From assembly GCF_000445475.1 (NCBI RefSeq), contig NZ_AUPZ01000004.1:171216-235215 (forward strand): a DNA stretch of 64,000 nucleotides. The letters run 5' to 3'. Positions within the stretch are counted from its first letter, which is position 1. Each line of letters starts with the position of its first letter. This document shows positions 1 through 8,588 of this stretch, in pieces. Origin of the DNA: Sulfurimonas hongkongensis. GTDB lineage: Bacteria; Campylobacterota; Campylobacteria; Campylobacterales; Sulfurimonadaceae. The translations under genes were made by a program, and so were the position numbers. Under the pieces are notes generated by a model. It searched no databases, was not told where the DNA came from, and saw only the letters and a list, made by a program, of their open reading frames with translations.

Positions 1-640
1 AGTTATTATGGTACTGGATATTGAACTTATTTGAAATCTCTGCATCTAAAAAAGAAGAGATAGAGTAAATAATGGCATTTCCTGTAACTCTTGTAGCTAT
101 TTTTTGTCCCATTTGACCTAGATATGTTAAGTCAACTATGGCATCATAAGCATCTTTGTTAGATGATTTTTCTTTAAATTCTTTCTCTGTTTGGGCAATT
201 ATGGGATTGTGTCCATTGTCATGAAGCTCTATAGCCATTGCTGAGCGTTGAGATTTGTCTTCACTATAGAGTAAAACATTTTTATTTTGGTTTTGAAAAG
301 AGGAGGAAAAAAGATAGGCTATATCTATAGTTTTATATAAAGAGAAGTACATTTTTTCTTGATAAAAGATATGGATGGCTTTGTATTTTTTCTCATCATA
401 GTCACAAAAACCAACTGTTGCATGATTTTTGTGTCTTACTTTAGTAAAGAGTTTTATAAAGATATCAAGTCCATTTTTGTTAAAAAACACAACTCGTTTT
501 AATGAAACTAAAATCATATCAACATCTAGCGTAGCTGTAGCCTCAATGTCATCTATGCTTAGAAAAGAGCTACTGCTGTTTCCATCTAAAAAGCCTTGAG
601 GAGTAAAGACTCCTACTCCATTTTTGACAACGGCTCTCAT
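1..640 (-). CDS. STAS-like/receiver-like signalling protein, partial
   Basis: Incomplete gene running off the left edge; about 213 N-terminal residues are visible. The first ~110 residues resemble an STAS (anti-anti-sigma) fold: a G-x-L-D-G segment near residue 15, then a hydrophobic strand followed by VVFFNKNGLDIF, where STAS proteins have a strand and a V-x-F-hydrophobic-x-S-x-G-L motif; Lys-Asn replaces the usual Ser. A second region from about residue 120 (NVLLYSEDKSQRSAMAIEL, later AIVDLTYLG) resembles a receiver domain, with the Asp of IVDLT as possible phosphoacceptor. Its ATG overlaps the TGA of the HDOD gene upstream (ATGA), so the two are probably translationally coupled and act together. 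Function is inferred from fold resemblance only; the C-terminus is not seen. Confidence 0.6.
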   Translation of the reverse strand, partial: MRAVVKNGVGVFTPQGFLDGNSSSSFLSIDDIEATATLDVDMILVSLKRVVFFNKNGLDIFIKLFTKVRHKNHATVGFCDYDEKKYKAIHIFYQEKMYFSLYKTIDIAYLFSSSFQNQNKNVLLYSEDKSQRSAMAIELHDNGHNPIIAQTEKEFKEKSSNKDAYDAIVDLTYLGQMGQKIATRVTGNAIIYSISSFLDAEISNKFNIQYHNN

Positions 641-1467
641 TTTATCTCCATAAGAGTGGCAAAATCATCATAGATGTCACTTACAAAATCTACCTGAAAA
701 TCGATAAAATCATTTAAACCTGCTTCTATAAACATAGGCTGAGAGAGCTCATAAAAAAGTAGCAGATGCATCCACTTTGCAAGTAGGTTTATTTTTCCAT
801 TGGCTGATGGTTTTAATCCTGAGCTAGCTTGAATAATCTCGCCTATCTCTTTAGGCATCTCCCATTTTATAGAAATCTGTTCGCAGATATCAAACAGACC
901 TATCCCACAAAGACGAGTTAGTATAGTATTGTAGTCGAGATTTTTAGTAGATCTTAAAAGTTTTACATCTTCGATCCTTTGGCAAAAAAGAGCCTCTGAG
1001 ACTATGATGCTAGCTGGGAGTAGAGTTATAGAACTTGTTACGTTTTTATCATCAATACCTAGATGCTTTAAAATAAGCTCCCATCTTTTTGAGAGTCTTG
1101 CTTGGAGCTCATAAAAAGATTTTGCATTTAGTTTAAAAAGTAACCATTTTGAAGGGCTTAGAAGTGTAGTCATATAGTTATAGACGGTTTGCTGTGAGCC
1201 TGAGACGCCTAAGATGCCAAAGATCTGTGATATATCTTTGATCTCATGTGAGAAGCCATAGATAGGTTTATTTACTAAATTTTTAAGATATTTTGCAAGA
1301 GCTAGATCTGTTTGAGCAATCTTTGAAGCTTTTATAAGTTCACCATCATTTAAGAGTGAGAGAGTCTCTTTTAGTGCTTTTGGAGCAGGTGGAATTTTCT
1401 CTATATACTCATCAATCTCGTCTTTTGTTATCATTTTCTCTTCATTATTGGTATAGATTTGATACAT
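637..1467 (-). CDS. HDOD domain signalling protein
   Basis: HDOD domains are HD-like folds lacking the metal-binding HD residues and serve in bacterial signalling. Residues ~25-210 carry the family pattern: IPPAPKALKETL at the front, then PIYGFSHEIKDISQIFGILG, the conserved segment in which a structured loop leads into a helix. A second HDOD protein occurs at 33398-34198. The gene is first of a two-gene unit whose ATGA junction joins it to the STAS/receiver-like gene. An internal ATG at 1432-1434 gives MITKDEID and sits behind GAAGAG, but spacing is short; the longer start is kept with moderate certainty. The molecular output is not known; in Campylobacter an HDOD protein influences motility, which is only an analogy here. 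Confidence 0.8.
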   Translation of the reverse strand: MYQIYTNNEEKMITKDEIDEYIEKIPPAPKALKETLSLLNDGELIKASKIAQTDLALAKYLKNLVNKPIYGFSHEIKDISQIFGILGVSGSQQTVYNYMTTLLSPSKWLLFKLNAKSFYELQARLSKRWELILKHLGIDDKNVTSSITLLPASIIVSEALFCQRIEDVKLLRSTKNLDYNTILTRLCGIGLFDICEQISIKWEMPKEIGEIIQASSGLKPSANGKINLLAKWMHLLLFYELSQPMFIEAGLNDFIDFQVDFVSDIYDDFATLMEIK

Positions 1468-1564
1468 TTTATCTTTATATATATAAAATACCTATTAAAT
1501 CTACTTATGCTTTGTTTGTTCAAACATGGAGCTGCCTTTAAGCTGGAGTTTTGCTTCACATTGA

Positions 1565-1570
1565 TATAAT
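1565..1570 (+). promoter_or_regulatory. -10 element upstream of rpmB
   Basis: TATAAT preceded by TTGA, 37 bases before the rpmB ATG. No convincing -35 hexamer is visible 16-18 bases upstream, which is common for sigma70 promoters in Campylobacterota. Confidence 0.5.
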
Positions 1571-1607
1571 TCGCAACTTTTAAAAACCTAAAACTAAGGA
1601 TTCTAGC

Positions 1608-1796
1608 ATGGCAAGAAGATGTGCTATTAGTGGCAAAGGCCCTATGAGTGGGAACAATGTTTCTCATGCAAAAAACAGAACAAAGCGTCGTTTTTTACTA
1701 AACTTAAGAACAGTGCGTATCACATTAGAAGATGGTACAACCAAAAAGATTAAAATTTCTGCAAAAGAATTACGCACACTAAAGAAAAACTCGTAA
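1608..1796 (+). CDS. rpmB: 50S ribosomal protein L28
   Basis: Component of the large ribosomal subunit. The 62-residue product has the L28 signature: it begins [20 protein letters not shown], continues with a basic KNRTKRRF segment and ends in the lysine-rich KELRTLKK. Length matches the family. It has its own -10 element upstream and is followed after 17 bases by the potassium channel gene, so the two may be cotranscribed. Confidence 0.97.
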   Translation: MARRCAISGKGPMSGNNVSHAKNRTKRRFLLNLRTVRITLEDGTTKKIKISAKELRTLKKNS

Positions 1797-1813
1797 GAGT
1801 ATAGGAAATAGAG

Positions 1814-2944
1814 TTGAATCTTTTACAAAGGATTCGCAACTTCCTACATTGGGAGTCTGCTCCCAAACCCCAAACTAAACTTCTTCCTGAAGTTTATCCA
1901 CATCTGAGAAAATTTCGTCTACCTCTTATTTTAACAATCATAACAATGTTACTTGGAACTATAGGCTATTTACTTTTAGAAAAAGTATCTCTAATGGATG
2001 CCATTTACCAAACAGGTATTACATTTACTACCGTTGGTTTTGGGGAGGTTTTTGAAGTCTCTAATGCAGGACGACTCTTTACTATAACACTAATTATTGC
2101 TGGTTTTGCTATATTTACTAGTGCTATAGGTATCATGGCGACTGAGTTAAATAGAGGTACTATTTTTAAGATTTTAAAGGAGCGAAAAATGTTATATAAG
2201 ATAGCAAGATTAAAGAAGCATTTTGTTGTTTGTTATCATAATGATTACACTCTTGAAGTTACCAAACAGCTAAGAAAAAATCATATTCCTTTTGTTGTTG
2301 TTGATCCTAGAGAAGAGATTCATGAGTGGGCAATAGAGCATAACTATCAAAGCTACTTAAAAGCAGAGCCTCATGCTGAACTCTCAATGTTAAAGGCACA
2401 TCTAGCATCCGCAAAAGGACTTATAACTCTATCTTCATCTATAGCTGATAATATTGCTCTTATAGCTTCTGTAAGACTTTTTGAACAGGAACATTTTTTG
2501 CCACGTCCATATTATGTTATCTCAGCAGCTGAGGCTATGAACGATGTTGAAAAACTTAAAAAATTAGGCGCAGACACAGTTGTCTCGCCTACAAAACTAA
2601 CTGCCCAAAGAGTTAGTGCAATGGCGGCCCGCCCTGATATGGAAAATCTTTTAGAAGAGTTTTTATATAAGAGTGATAATCCACTAGATATGGAAGAAGT
2701 AGAGGTTCCAAAGTATAGTTGGGCAGTTCTTAAGAAGATAAAAGAGACACATATTCGCCAAATCACCAATACTTCAGTTATTGGTATAACGAAAAAAGAT
2801 GGTAAATTTATCTCTATGCCAAAGGGTGATGTACTCATTACTAGTGAATGTAAACTCCTTATTATTGGTATGCAGAGTGATATCACAACCACAAAAGAGC
2901 TGCTTAGAAAGAGAACTAAACCTAAGGAGTTGAGATTTGTATAA
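1814..2944 (+). CDS. RCK-type potassium channel, two TM segments
   Basis: Probable K+ channel of the inner membrane. Residues ~36-56 and ~88-108 are membrane helices flanking a pore loop with selectivity filter TTVGFGE (72-78). From ~135 a cytoplasmic RCK (TrkA-N-like) domain follows and the last ~80 residues fit a TrkA-C domain. The first RCK strand reads [11 protein letters not shown], lacking the GxGxxG nucleotide-binding turn, so NAD or ATP binding in the usual mode is doubtful, although the later VVDPRE acidic strand end is kept. Translation starts at TTG with AGGAA upstream. The gene sits between rpmB and argJ and overlaps argJ by 8 bases. Confidence 0.88.
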   Translation: MNLLQRIRNFLHWESAPKPQTKLLPEVYPHLRKFRLPLILTIITMLLGTIGYLLLEKVSLMDAIYQTGITFTTVGFGEVFEVSNAGRLFTITLIIAGFAIFTSAIGIMATELNRGTIFKILKERKMLYKIARLKKHFVVCYHNDYTLEVTKQLRKNHIPFVVVDPREEIHEWAIEHNYQSYLKAEPHAELSMLKAHLASAKGLITLSSSIADNIALIASVRLFEQEHFLPRPYYVISAAEAMNDVEKLKKLGADTVVSPTKLTAQRVSAMAARPDMENLLEEFLYKSDNPLDMEEVEVPKYSWAVLKKIKETHIRQITNTSVIGITKKDGKFISMPKGDVLITSECKLLIIGMQSDITTTKELLRKRTKPKELRFV

Positions 2945-4112
2945 TATAGTTCAAGCAACTGGTGGAGTCTGTGCATCGGAAGGATTTTTTGCTGATGGGA
3001 TAAGCGCTGGACTTAAAAAAGACAATGCACTAGATATGGCTTTTATTTATAGTGATAGTGAGTGTGAAATAGCCTCAGTTTTTACCACAAACAAGATGTT
3101 TGCAGCTCCTATAAAGCACTTTAGGGCTAAGGGTGAGTTTAAGACTAACTTTGTGCTAATTAACTCAAAAAATGCAAATGCAATGACTGGTAAGGTTGGA
3201 GTTGATGATATAGATGAGGTGTTAAGCAACTGCTCAGAGATGTTAAATCCTATCATGAGTTCAACTGGTGTTATTGGAGTGAGACTTCCAAAAGAAAAAA
3301 TCATAAAGGGTATGAAGCTCTTTGACATAAAGAAGAAAAATCCAAACAATGCTGCAAAAGCCATTATGACAACTGACTCATTTTCAAAAGAGATAGCTCT
3401 AAAGGTTACACTCGATGATGGTAGCAGTTTTAGTATAGGAGCTATGGCAAAGGGTGCTGGAATGATAAACCCTGCAATGGCTACGATGCTCTGCTTTATA
3501 ACTACAGATGCTAAGGTTTCAAAGCAAGAGATGCAAGAGATTCTTGATGAGGTCACAAAGACAACTTTTAACGCTATAAGTGTTGATGGTGATACTTCTA
3601 CAAATGATACAGTTTTACTTCTAAGCAACTCTAGAAGTGGTGCATATGATAGAGAAGCTTTTAAAGAAGCACTTTTTAAAGTTATGCACTTTTTAGCGTT
3701 AGAGATAGTAAGAGATGGGGAGGGCGCTACTAAACTTGTGACTTATAAAATCACGGGTGCAAAAAATAATGCAGATGCTGAGGTAGTTGCAAAGACTCTA
3801 AGTGACTCACTCTTAGTAAAAACTGCTCTTTTTGGAGAAGATCCAAACTGGGGAAGGATAGCCTCTACTGTGGGAGCAAGTGGAGTTGAAGCTTATGAAC
3901 AGATGCTGAAAATCTCATTTGACAATCTTTGTGTTTATGATAGAGGCAGACTAAATTTCGATGCTGAGATGGAGAAAAAGTGTGCAGTGGTAATGAGCCA
4001 TAAAAAGTTTACTATTTCTTGTGACTTAGGAGTAGGAGCGGGCAGCTTTAAAGCTTATGGTTGTGATCTAGGCTATGAGTATGTCAAAATCAATGCAGAC
4101 TATAGAACCTAA
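2937..4112 (+). CDS. argJ: Bifunctional ornithine acetyltransferase / N-acetylglutamate synthase
   Basis: Transfers the acetyl group from N-acetylornithine to glutamate, recycling acetyl in arginine synthesis. Visible hallmarks are [10 protein letters not shown] (76-85), the oxyanion-hole segment STGVIG (109-114), KGAGMI (172-177) and the self-cleavage site MATML (181-185), in which Thr183 becomes the nucleophile of the beta chain. Length of 391 is normal. Start is TTG behind AAGGAG, overlapping the channel gene by 8 bases, which suggests coupling. Whether it is also able to use acetyl-CoA cannot be read from sequence. Confidence 0.95.
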   Translation: MYNIVQATGGVCASEGFFADGISAGLKKDNALDMAFIYSDSECEIASVFTTNKMFAAPIKHFRAKGEFKTNFVLINSKNANAMTGKVGVDDIDEVLSNCSEMLNPIMSSTGVIGVRLPKEKIIKGMKLFDIKKKNPNNAAKAIMTTDSFSKEIALKVTLDDGSSFSIGAMAKGAGMINPAMATMLCFITTDAKVSKQEMQEILDEVTKTTFNAISVDGDTSTNDTVLLLSNSRSGAYDREAFKEALFKVMHFLALEIVRDGEGATKLVTYKITGAKNNADAEVVAKTLSDSLLVKTALFGEDPNWGRIASTVGASGVEAYEQMLKISFDNLCVYDRGRLNFDAEMEKKCAVVMSHKKFTISCDLGVGAGSFKAYGCDLGYEYVKINADYRT

Positions 4113-4162
4113 TTTGTCATCTACAAGAACAAAAGTTACTCAACAATAAAAAATGTTACTGG

Positions 4163-4184
4163 AGGGTTGAAAATAATCAACCCT
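4163..4184. terminator. Hairpin between convergent argJ and pit
   Basis: AGGGTTGA, six-base loop AAATAA, TCAACCCT: a perfect 8-bp stem placed between two convergent genes and touching the pit stop codon. A T-run follows only at a distance on the minus strand, so efficiency is uncertain. Confidence 0.5.
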
Positions 4185-5833
4185 TAAACCATTATCCCTT
4201 TTATCATAAAAAATAGCATAGCTGCTAGAACTGCTGCTGCTGGAACTGTTACGACCCATGCTGTGATGATTTTTTTGATAGCTTCTCTCTTTACATACTC
4301 GATTTTTTTAGCCTGTTTGATGCTCTTTTTTGTGGACTTTATCTGCGATTTTTCTATAGCTATACTTTTATATAGATCTACAATTCTTTCATAATCTTCT
4401 TGTATCTTGCCCTCTTTTGCCTCTAGAGTTAAGAGCTCTGCATTTAGAGCATTGAGAATTTCCTTATCTTCGATGATACTTTGCTTTTCTTCTTCTATGG
4501 TTTTATCGACATCATTTAAATCCAACCACTCTCTTAAAAATCCAACACCAAATACACCACCAATAGCGATGTGAGTCGAACTAACAGGAAGTCCTAGCTG
4601 AGATGCTATGATAACAGTAATAGCTGCTGCTATAGCAATTGAGAATGCTCTGATTTGGTCAAGCTCTGTAATCTCACTACCTACTGTTTTGATAAGCTTT
4701 GGTCCATAAAGAGCAAGTCCTAGAGCGATACCTAAAGCACCGACTGCCATGACCCATAAAGGGATAGATGCATTAGAAGTTATTCCACCATTTACAACCG
4801 CATCATTTATTGCGGCTAATGGTCCGATTGCATTTGCGACATCATTTGCACCGTGAGCAAAACTTAAAAGTGCAGCTGAAAAAATTAGGGGGATTGTAAA
4901 GAGTGCATTTACAGAGGCTTTTGTATTTTCAAGCGCAGTATTGTTGGATCCAACTCTATATTTTACAGTAAAATAAACAACTATAGCAATTAAAAAACCT
5001 ATTAAAAGGGCAACCAACATAGTTGGTTTGTCACTCATCTCTATAGAGACTAAAGGTATAAGGTTTAAAAACTCAACAGTTTGTGGCCATATTTTTTTAA
5101 AACCCTTTATTATAATATACGTTACAAACGACCATGCCATTATAGATACAAAGAAGGGGACATATTTTTTTGCTGCTAAAACTTTGTCTTCTTTAAAAAC
5201 TATAGATTTTTTAATAGCATAGAGAAAAAGAGCTGCGATAATTCCACCCATAATAGGCGAGATTATCCATGATGCAGCGATTTTTGCCATAGTACTCCAA
5301 GAGACTATGGAAAAACCAGCAGCAGCAATACCTGCCCCCATTACACCTCCAACTACAGAGTGTGTAGTAGATACTGGTGCGCGCATCATAGTAGCAAAGT
5401 TAAGCCAAAGGGCTGCTGCTAAAAGAGCTGCCATCATTGCCCATATAAAAGGGTCGGCATTATCTCCAAAGGCTGTTATATCTATGATACCACTCTTGAT
5501 GGTATTTACAACCTCTCCACCAGCAATCAAAGCTCCAGCAGCTTCAAAAACAGCAGCAATAATAATAGCAGTAGTTAGAGTTAGTGCTCTTGAACCAACA
5601 GCAGGCCCTACATTGTTAGCTACATCATTAGCACCGATGTTCATAGCCATATATGCACCAATGAGTGCAGCAATCGCTAAGAACATATTGTTAGAAATTC
5701 CACCATTGCTTAAAAAACTAAAGGTTAAAACACCAATCATAAAAAATAGTGAAAAACCTAGTCTTGTAAAGTCAGTACCGCTCTTTTTAAGAGCAACTTT
5801 TTCTAGCCTTTTAAAAGTTGAAATCTCCATCAT
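4184..5833 (-). CDS. pit: Inorganic phosphate transporter, Pit family
   Basis: Low-affinity phosphate permease of the inner membrane (PiT/PHO4 family). The two inverted family signatures are present: GANDVANNVGPAVGSRAL near residue 67 and HGANDVANAIGPLAA near 327, embedded in a dozen hydrophobic helices. At 549 residues it is longer than many Pit proteins because a charged, heptad-like segment of ~70 residues (about 443-515, rich in Glu, Lys and Ile) is inserted before the final membrane helix (~520-545). ATG at 5831-5833 and the next ATG three bases in are both possible; GAGG is better spaced for the second. Convergent with argJ. Confidence 0.92.
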   Translation of the reverse strand: MMEISTFKRLEKVALKKSGTDFTRLGFSLFFMIGVLTFSFLSNGGISNNMFLAIAALIGAYMAMNIGANDVANNVGPAVGSRALTLTTAIIIAAVFEAAGALIAGGEVVNTIKSGIIDITAFGDNADPFIWAMMAALLAAALWLNFATMMRAPVSTTHSVVGGVMGAGIAAAGFSIVSWSTMAKIAASWIISPIMGGIIAALFLYAIKKSIVFKEDKVLAAKKYVPFFVSIMAWSFVTYIIIKGFKKIWPQTVEFLNLIPLVSIEMSDKPTMLVALLIGFLIAIVVYFTVKYRVGSNNTALENTKASVNALFTIPLIFSAALLSFAHGANDVANAIGPLAAINDAVVNGGITSNASIPLWVMAVGALGIALGLALYGPKLIKTVGSEITELDQIRAFSIAIAAAITVIIASQLGLPVSSTHIAIGGVFGVGFLREWLDLNDVDKTIEEEKQSIIEDKEILNALNAELLTLEAKEGKIQEDYERIVDLYKSIAIEKSQIKSTKKSIKQAKKIEYVKREAIKKIITAWVVTVPAAAVLAAMLFFMIKGIMV

Positions 5834-5895
5834 TACCTCAAAAATATATTTTAAAAATTATACCTTTATTTGGGTTACATGAGGATTACGAAACT

Positions 5896-6435
5896 CTATT
5901 TTAAATATGCTTTTATAATCTCTTGACGCTCTATAGGTCTATCTGCCCCGCTTGAGCCAAGAGTCGCAACACTGTTTAGTTTTTTAATAGTTGACATCGA
6001 CTCTTTTGTTGCCTCGCCAAATATTGTGTGTCTTCCATTTAACCAAGGAGTCTTTGCGGTTGTTATAAAAAACTGACTCCCATTTGTGTGAGGTCCAGCG
6101 TTTGCCATAGCTAAAATGCCAGCCTTGTTAAAGGTTTTGTTTTTATACTCATCTTTGAAGCTTTTGCCCCAAATACTCTCTCCACCACGACCGCTTTCAG
6201 TTGGATCTCCACCTTGAATCATAAAGTTCTTGATGATTCTGTGAAAGGCTACACCGCTGTAATAACCATTTTTTACATGTGTAGTGAAGTTCTTTACTGC
6301 TAGTGGTGCAATGTCATTAAACATGATTAACTCTATTTTACCTTGTGTAGTCTCTAAAACTACACTCTGCTTTTTCTCATCTGCGCTGAGGTTTATACTT
6401 AGCATTAGTAGAATTAAAAGTAAGATTTTATTCAT
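5896..6435 (-). CDS. Periplasmic cyclophilin-type peptidyl-prolyl isomerase
   Basis: Catalyses cis-trans isomerisation of proline peptide bonds. An N-terminal signal peptide (MNKILLLILLMLSINLSADE, cleavage after ~18) sends it to the periplasm. The cyclophilin core shows FHRIIKNFMIQGGDP, GILAMANAGPHTNGSQFFIT and LNGRHTIFG, containing the catalytic Arg and the substrate-pocket Gln, Phe and His positions of the family. AAAGGA lies 6 bases before the ATG, inside the end of the upstream gene, with an 8-base overlap, so the two are probably coupled. Confidence 0.95.
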   Translation of the reverse strand: MNKILLLILLMLSINLSADEKKQSVVLETTQGKIELIMFNDIAPLAVKNFTTHVKNGYYSGVAFHRIIKNFMIQGGDPTESGRGGESIWGKSFKDEYKNKTFNKAGILAMANAGPHTNGSQFFITTAKTPWLNGRHTIFGEATKESMSTIKKLNSVATLGSSGADRPIERQEIIKAYLK

Positions 6436-7927
6436 ATTTTTCCTTTAGTATTTTTATGTTTTGGCACTCTTGTTCATAAAGAATATAAATAGTCTTTTGT
6501 GCTAAAGAGGCTGCGTATTGTAGCTGATTTAAAGAAGTGTCTTCTATGTCCATAAGCACAACTATCTTAGTGTTCATTGAGGCTATATCAGAGTATGAGC
6601 ACAAAAGTAACCCATCTAAGTCTTGAGAAGCTAAACTCAAAGAGCTATCGACTGCAATAACTTGTTCATCTACAAAACCATCCAAATCATCTAAGAGCTT
6701 TTTTTTACTTAAATTGTCACTTATTATTAAAATCTCTTTTGCTTTGTACTTTTCTAAGAGAGTTGAGATGATTTGAAGAGATTTTGCATGTTGGTTTGCT
6801 TTTTTAAATAGAGCTTTTGGTTTTGTTTTTCTAAAACACTCAACTAAAGTAAAGCTTGAATCATATTTATCGTAGGTATCTACTAAAATTAAAAAAGAGT
6901 TTTTTTGTATATGTTTTAGATACTCTATAAATTCTAAAGGCAGTATGTCTGTATCGTCGCAGATGATCAGATCTGCGACCTTAAAACTCTTTTGCATCAG
7001 CTTCTCATTAACATGCAAAACAAGCTCTAATTTTGGTTTTTTAAGTTTGCTTAGATGCCTGTTTAGCAGGTCTAGAGGTGTGATAATTTCAATAGAGTTT
7101 AGATCAATCTCAATTATTGCATACTCTATGATATGTAGAAGTTTTTGTTTTAGTAGATCACAAGCTAGTCTAGTAGGTTCTATAATGATAATTTTTAATT
7201 TTGGACTTTTTAAAACCTCTAAAATTGACTTTAAAAGTATAGAACTTGTTCTACCAGAAAATGCAGTACCACTTAGAGTTGTTATGTTTTGTAAATCTGA
7301 TTCGATAAATTTTATCTGTGATGGAGTGGCTAAGTTTAAGCTGTTGTCTTTAGAGAGTATAAGATACTGTACTAAGAGATTGCCCATAATATCAGCTTCA
7401 TTTAATATTGGGTTTTTTAAGCATGGAACATCATTTAGCTTTTGAACAATTTGTTCTTCTTTAGAATCGTTAAAAAGGATCTTTTTTAAAGGTAGAAGTT
7501 CTCTAAATGAGCTATCTAGGTGTTCATACTCATCGCTATTTAAGTTTTGCATCAAAAGATAGTTGTAGATGGGTACACCATCTTTATGGGTTAGCTCATT
7601 GAATTTTTGTTTTATAAACTCATGAGTTTTTTCATAAGCAATGCTCTGCATGCTTGAATCTTGATGTGAGGCTTTTGATATTGTAGAATTTTTAAGATCA
7701 TTATATGACCACTCTTTGTACTCAAAAAGAAAAATTCCTCTTTTTTTATCCAAAATTAAAAGGGGGATAAAGTGATCTTTGGCATGATGATAAATTGTTA
7801 TGTTTTTATATAGACTAAAATTGTATTTTTTACTAATTTCTTTTAGTTGCTTTATAAGTAGTGAGTCAGGAAGTTTTAGATTTTTTTGTTTTTTTTTAAA
7901 ATTGGAGAAAAATGAGGTGATATTCAT
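6428..7927 (-). CDS. NERD-like / degenerate UvrD-like helicase protein
   Basis: Not a family I can name with certainty. Residues ~40-80 (counted from the ATG at 7925-7927) resemble a NERD nuclease-related domain, ending in a strand GIFLFEYKEW. From ~200 the order of SF1 helicase motifs is recognisable but eroded: a Q-motif-like TPSQIKFIE, Walker A replaced by SGTAFSGRTSS (Arg for Lys), motif Ia IIIIEPTRLACDLL, Walker B ICDDTD, motif III LILVDTYDK lacking GDxxQ, and motif VI YAASLAQK lacking the arginines of YVALTRAR. It is probably catalytically impaired, or a structural protein derived from a helicase. An ATG 18 bases further upstream (7943-7945) is in frame but lies inside the HU terminator, so I prefer 7927; neither has a clear ribosome-binding site. 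Confidence 0.75.
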   Translation of the reverse strand: MNITSFFSNFKKKQKNLKLPDSLLIKQLKEISKKYNFSLYKNITIYHHAKDHFIPLLILDKKRGIFLFEYKEWSYNDLKNSTISKASHQDSSMQSIAYEKTHEFIKQKFNELTHKDGVPIYNYLLMQNLNSDEYEHLDSSFRELLPLKKILFNDSKEEQIVQKLNDVPCLKNPILNEADIMGNLLVQYLILSKDNSLNLATPSQIKFIESDLQNITTLSGTAFSGRTSSILLKSILEVLKSPKLKIIIIEPTRLACDLLKQKLLHIIEYAIIEIDLNSIEIITPLDLLNRHLSKLKKPKLELVLHVNEKLMQKSFKVADLIICDDTDILPLEFIEYLKHIQKNSFLILVDTYDKYDSSFTLVECFRKTKPKALFKKANQHAKSLQIISTLLEKYKAKEILIISDNLSKKKLLDDLDGFVDEQVIAVDSSLSLASQDLDGLLLCSYSDIASMNTKIVVLMDIEDTSLNQLQYAASLAQKTIYILYEQECQNIKILKEKYE

Positions 7928-7933
7928 ATAGTG

Positions 7934-7962
7934 AAAAAAACCCATCGCTTACTAGCAATGAG
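7934..7962 (-). terminator. Rho-independent terminator of the HU gene
   Basis: On the minus strand a 9-bp stem (CTCATTGCT / AGCGATGGG, with two G-U pairs) around AGTA is followed by seven T. It begins 10 bases after the HU stop codon. Confidence 0.8.
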
Positions 7963-7972
7963 TTTTAAGAAG

Positions 7973-8257
7973 TTATTTACCAGCAGCAACGCGGTCTTTA
8001 AGACCTTTGCCAGCTTTAAACTTAGGAACCATTTTATCCTGAGTTGTATAAGTTTTATCAGTTCCTGGAACCTTACCACTTTTACCTTTTTGAAGGCTTG
8101 CAGCAAAGCTACCAAAACCAACTAAAGAAACATCCTCTTTTTTTACTAATGCCACTGTTACAGCCTCTGTAAACGCCTTGATTGCAGCTTCTGCTTCAAC
8201 CTTAGTTTTGTACTCACCACATGATTGTACTAGTTCAACAAATTGAGCTTTATTCAT
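7973..8257 (-). CDS. hup: HU family nucleoid DNA-binding protein
   Basis: Small basic histone-like protein that bends and packs DNA. The 94 residues from MNKAQFVELVQ to KDRVAAGK follow the HU pattern: helical dimerisation half, then VSLVGFGSF, the beta-arm region ending KMVPKFKAGKGLKDRV. The start at 8255-8257 is chosen over a longer in-frame ORF because TAAGGG sits ~8 bases upstream and HU proteins begin MNK. A terminator follows directly, so it forms a single-gene unit. Confidence 0.95.
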   Translation of the reverse strand: MNKAQFVELVQSCGEYKTKVEAEAAIKAFTEAVTVALVKKEDVSLVGFGSFAASLQKGKSGKVPGTDKTYTTQDKMVPKFKAGKGLKDRVAAGK

Positions 8258-8354
8258 ATATTTACCCTTAGATTCATAAAGATTTCCGAGATTATTTAGC
8301 AAAAGCACCACAAATACTTGTGCTTAAATAATTCAGCTATGGATACTTTATAGT

Positions 8355-8588
8355 TTATTTGCTTAAATTTTTCTTCTTTTTACCCAAAAGTGTGATAAAT
8401 TGCGATAATTTCGACCCTTTTATTCCTACTTTAGCCATCTTTAGTAGCCTAGAAGCGTTAAAGCTTATGTTTTTGGAGATATTTATAGCTGTATATTGCT
8501 TTAATTTTGAGTATTTGTCATCGCTTTTTCCAATGGAGAGAAATATCTCTTCTAGGGAGTCTCTCTCTTGCTTTGTTAATGCACCCAT
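8355..8588 (-). CDS. Small hypothetical protein in HTH operon
   Basis: A 77-residue basic protein, MGALTKQERDSLEEIFLSIG at the front and a lysine cluster (GKKKKNLSK) at the end. No signal peptide, membrane segment or known motif. Its ATG follows the stop codon of the HTH gene without a gap, so the two are almost certainly cotranscribed and may act together. Coding status is supported by this tight junction and by the absence of another plausible gene on either strand. Function unknown. Confidence 0.7.
   Translation of the reverse strand: MGALTKQERDSLEEIFLSIGKSDDKYSKLKQYTAINISKNISFNASRLLKMAKVGIKGSKLSQFITLLGKKKKNLSK

Noticed and set aside
1431..1667. 78-residue minus-strand ORF across the rpmB promoter
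   Set aside because: It covers the rpmB start and promoter on the opposite strand, has no ribosome-binding site and no recognisable features.
1891..1900. TTATCCACA, a DnaA-box-like sequence
   Set aside because: It lies in the coding part of the channel gene (EVYPHLR), stands alone, and no dnaA or other origin features are nearby.
5307..5882. 191-residue plus-strand ORF opposite the pit gene
   Set aside because: Ala/Pro-rich antisense shadow of the glycine- and alanine-rich transporter gene.
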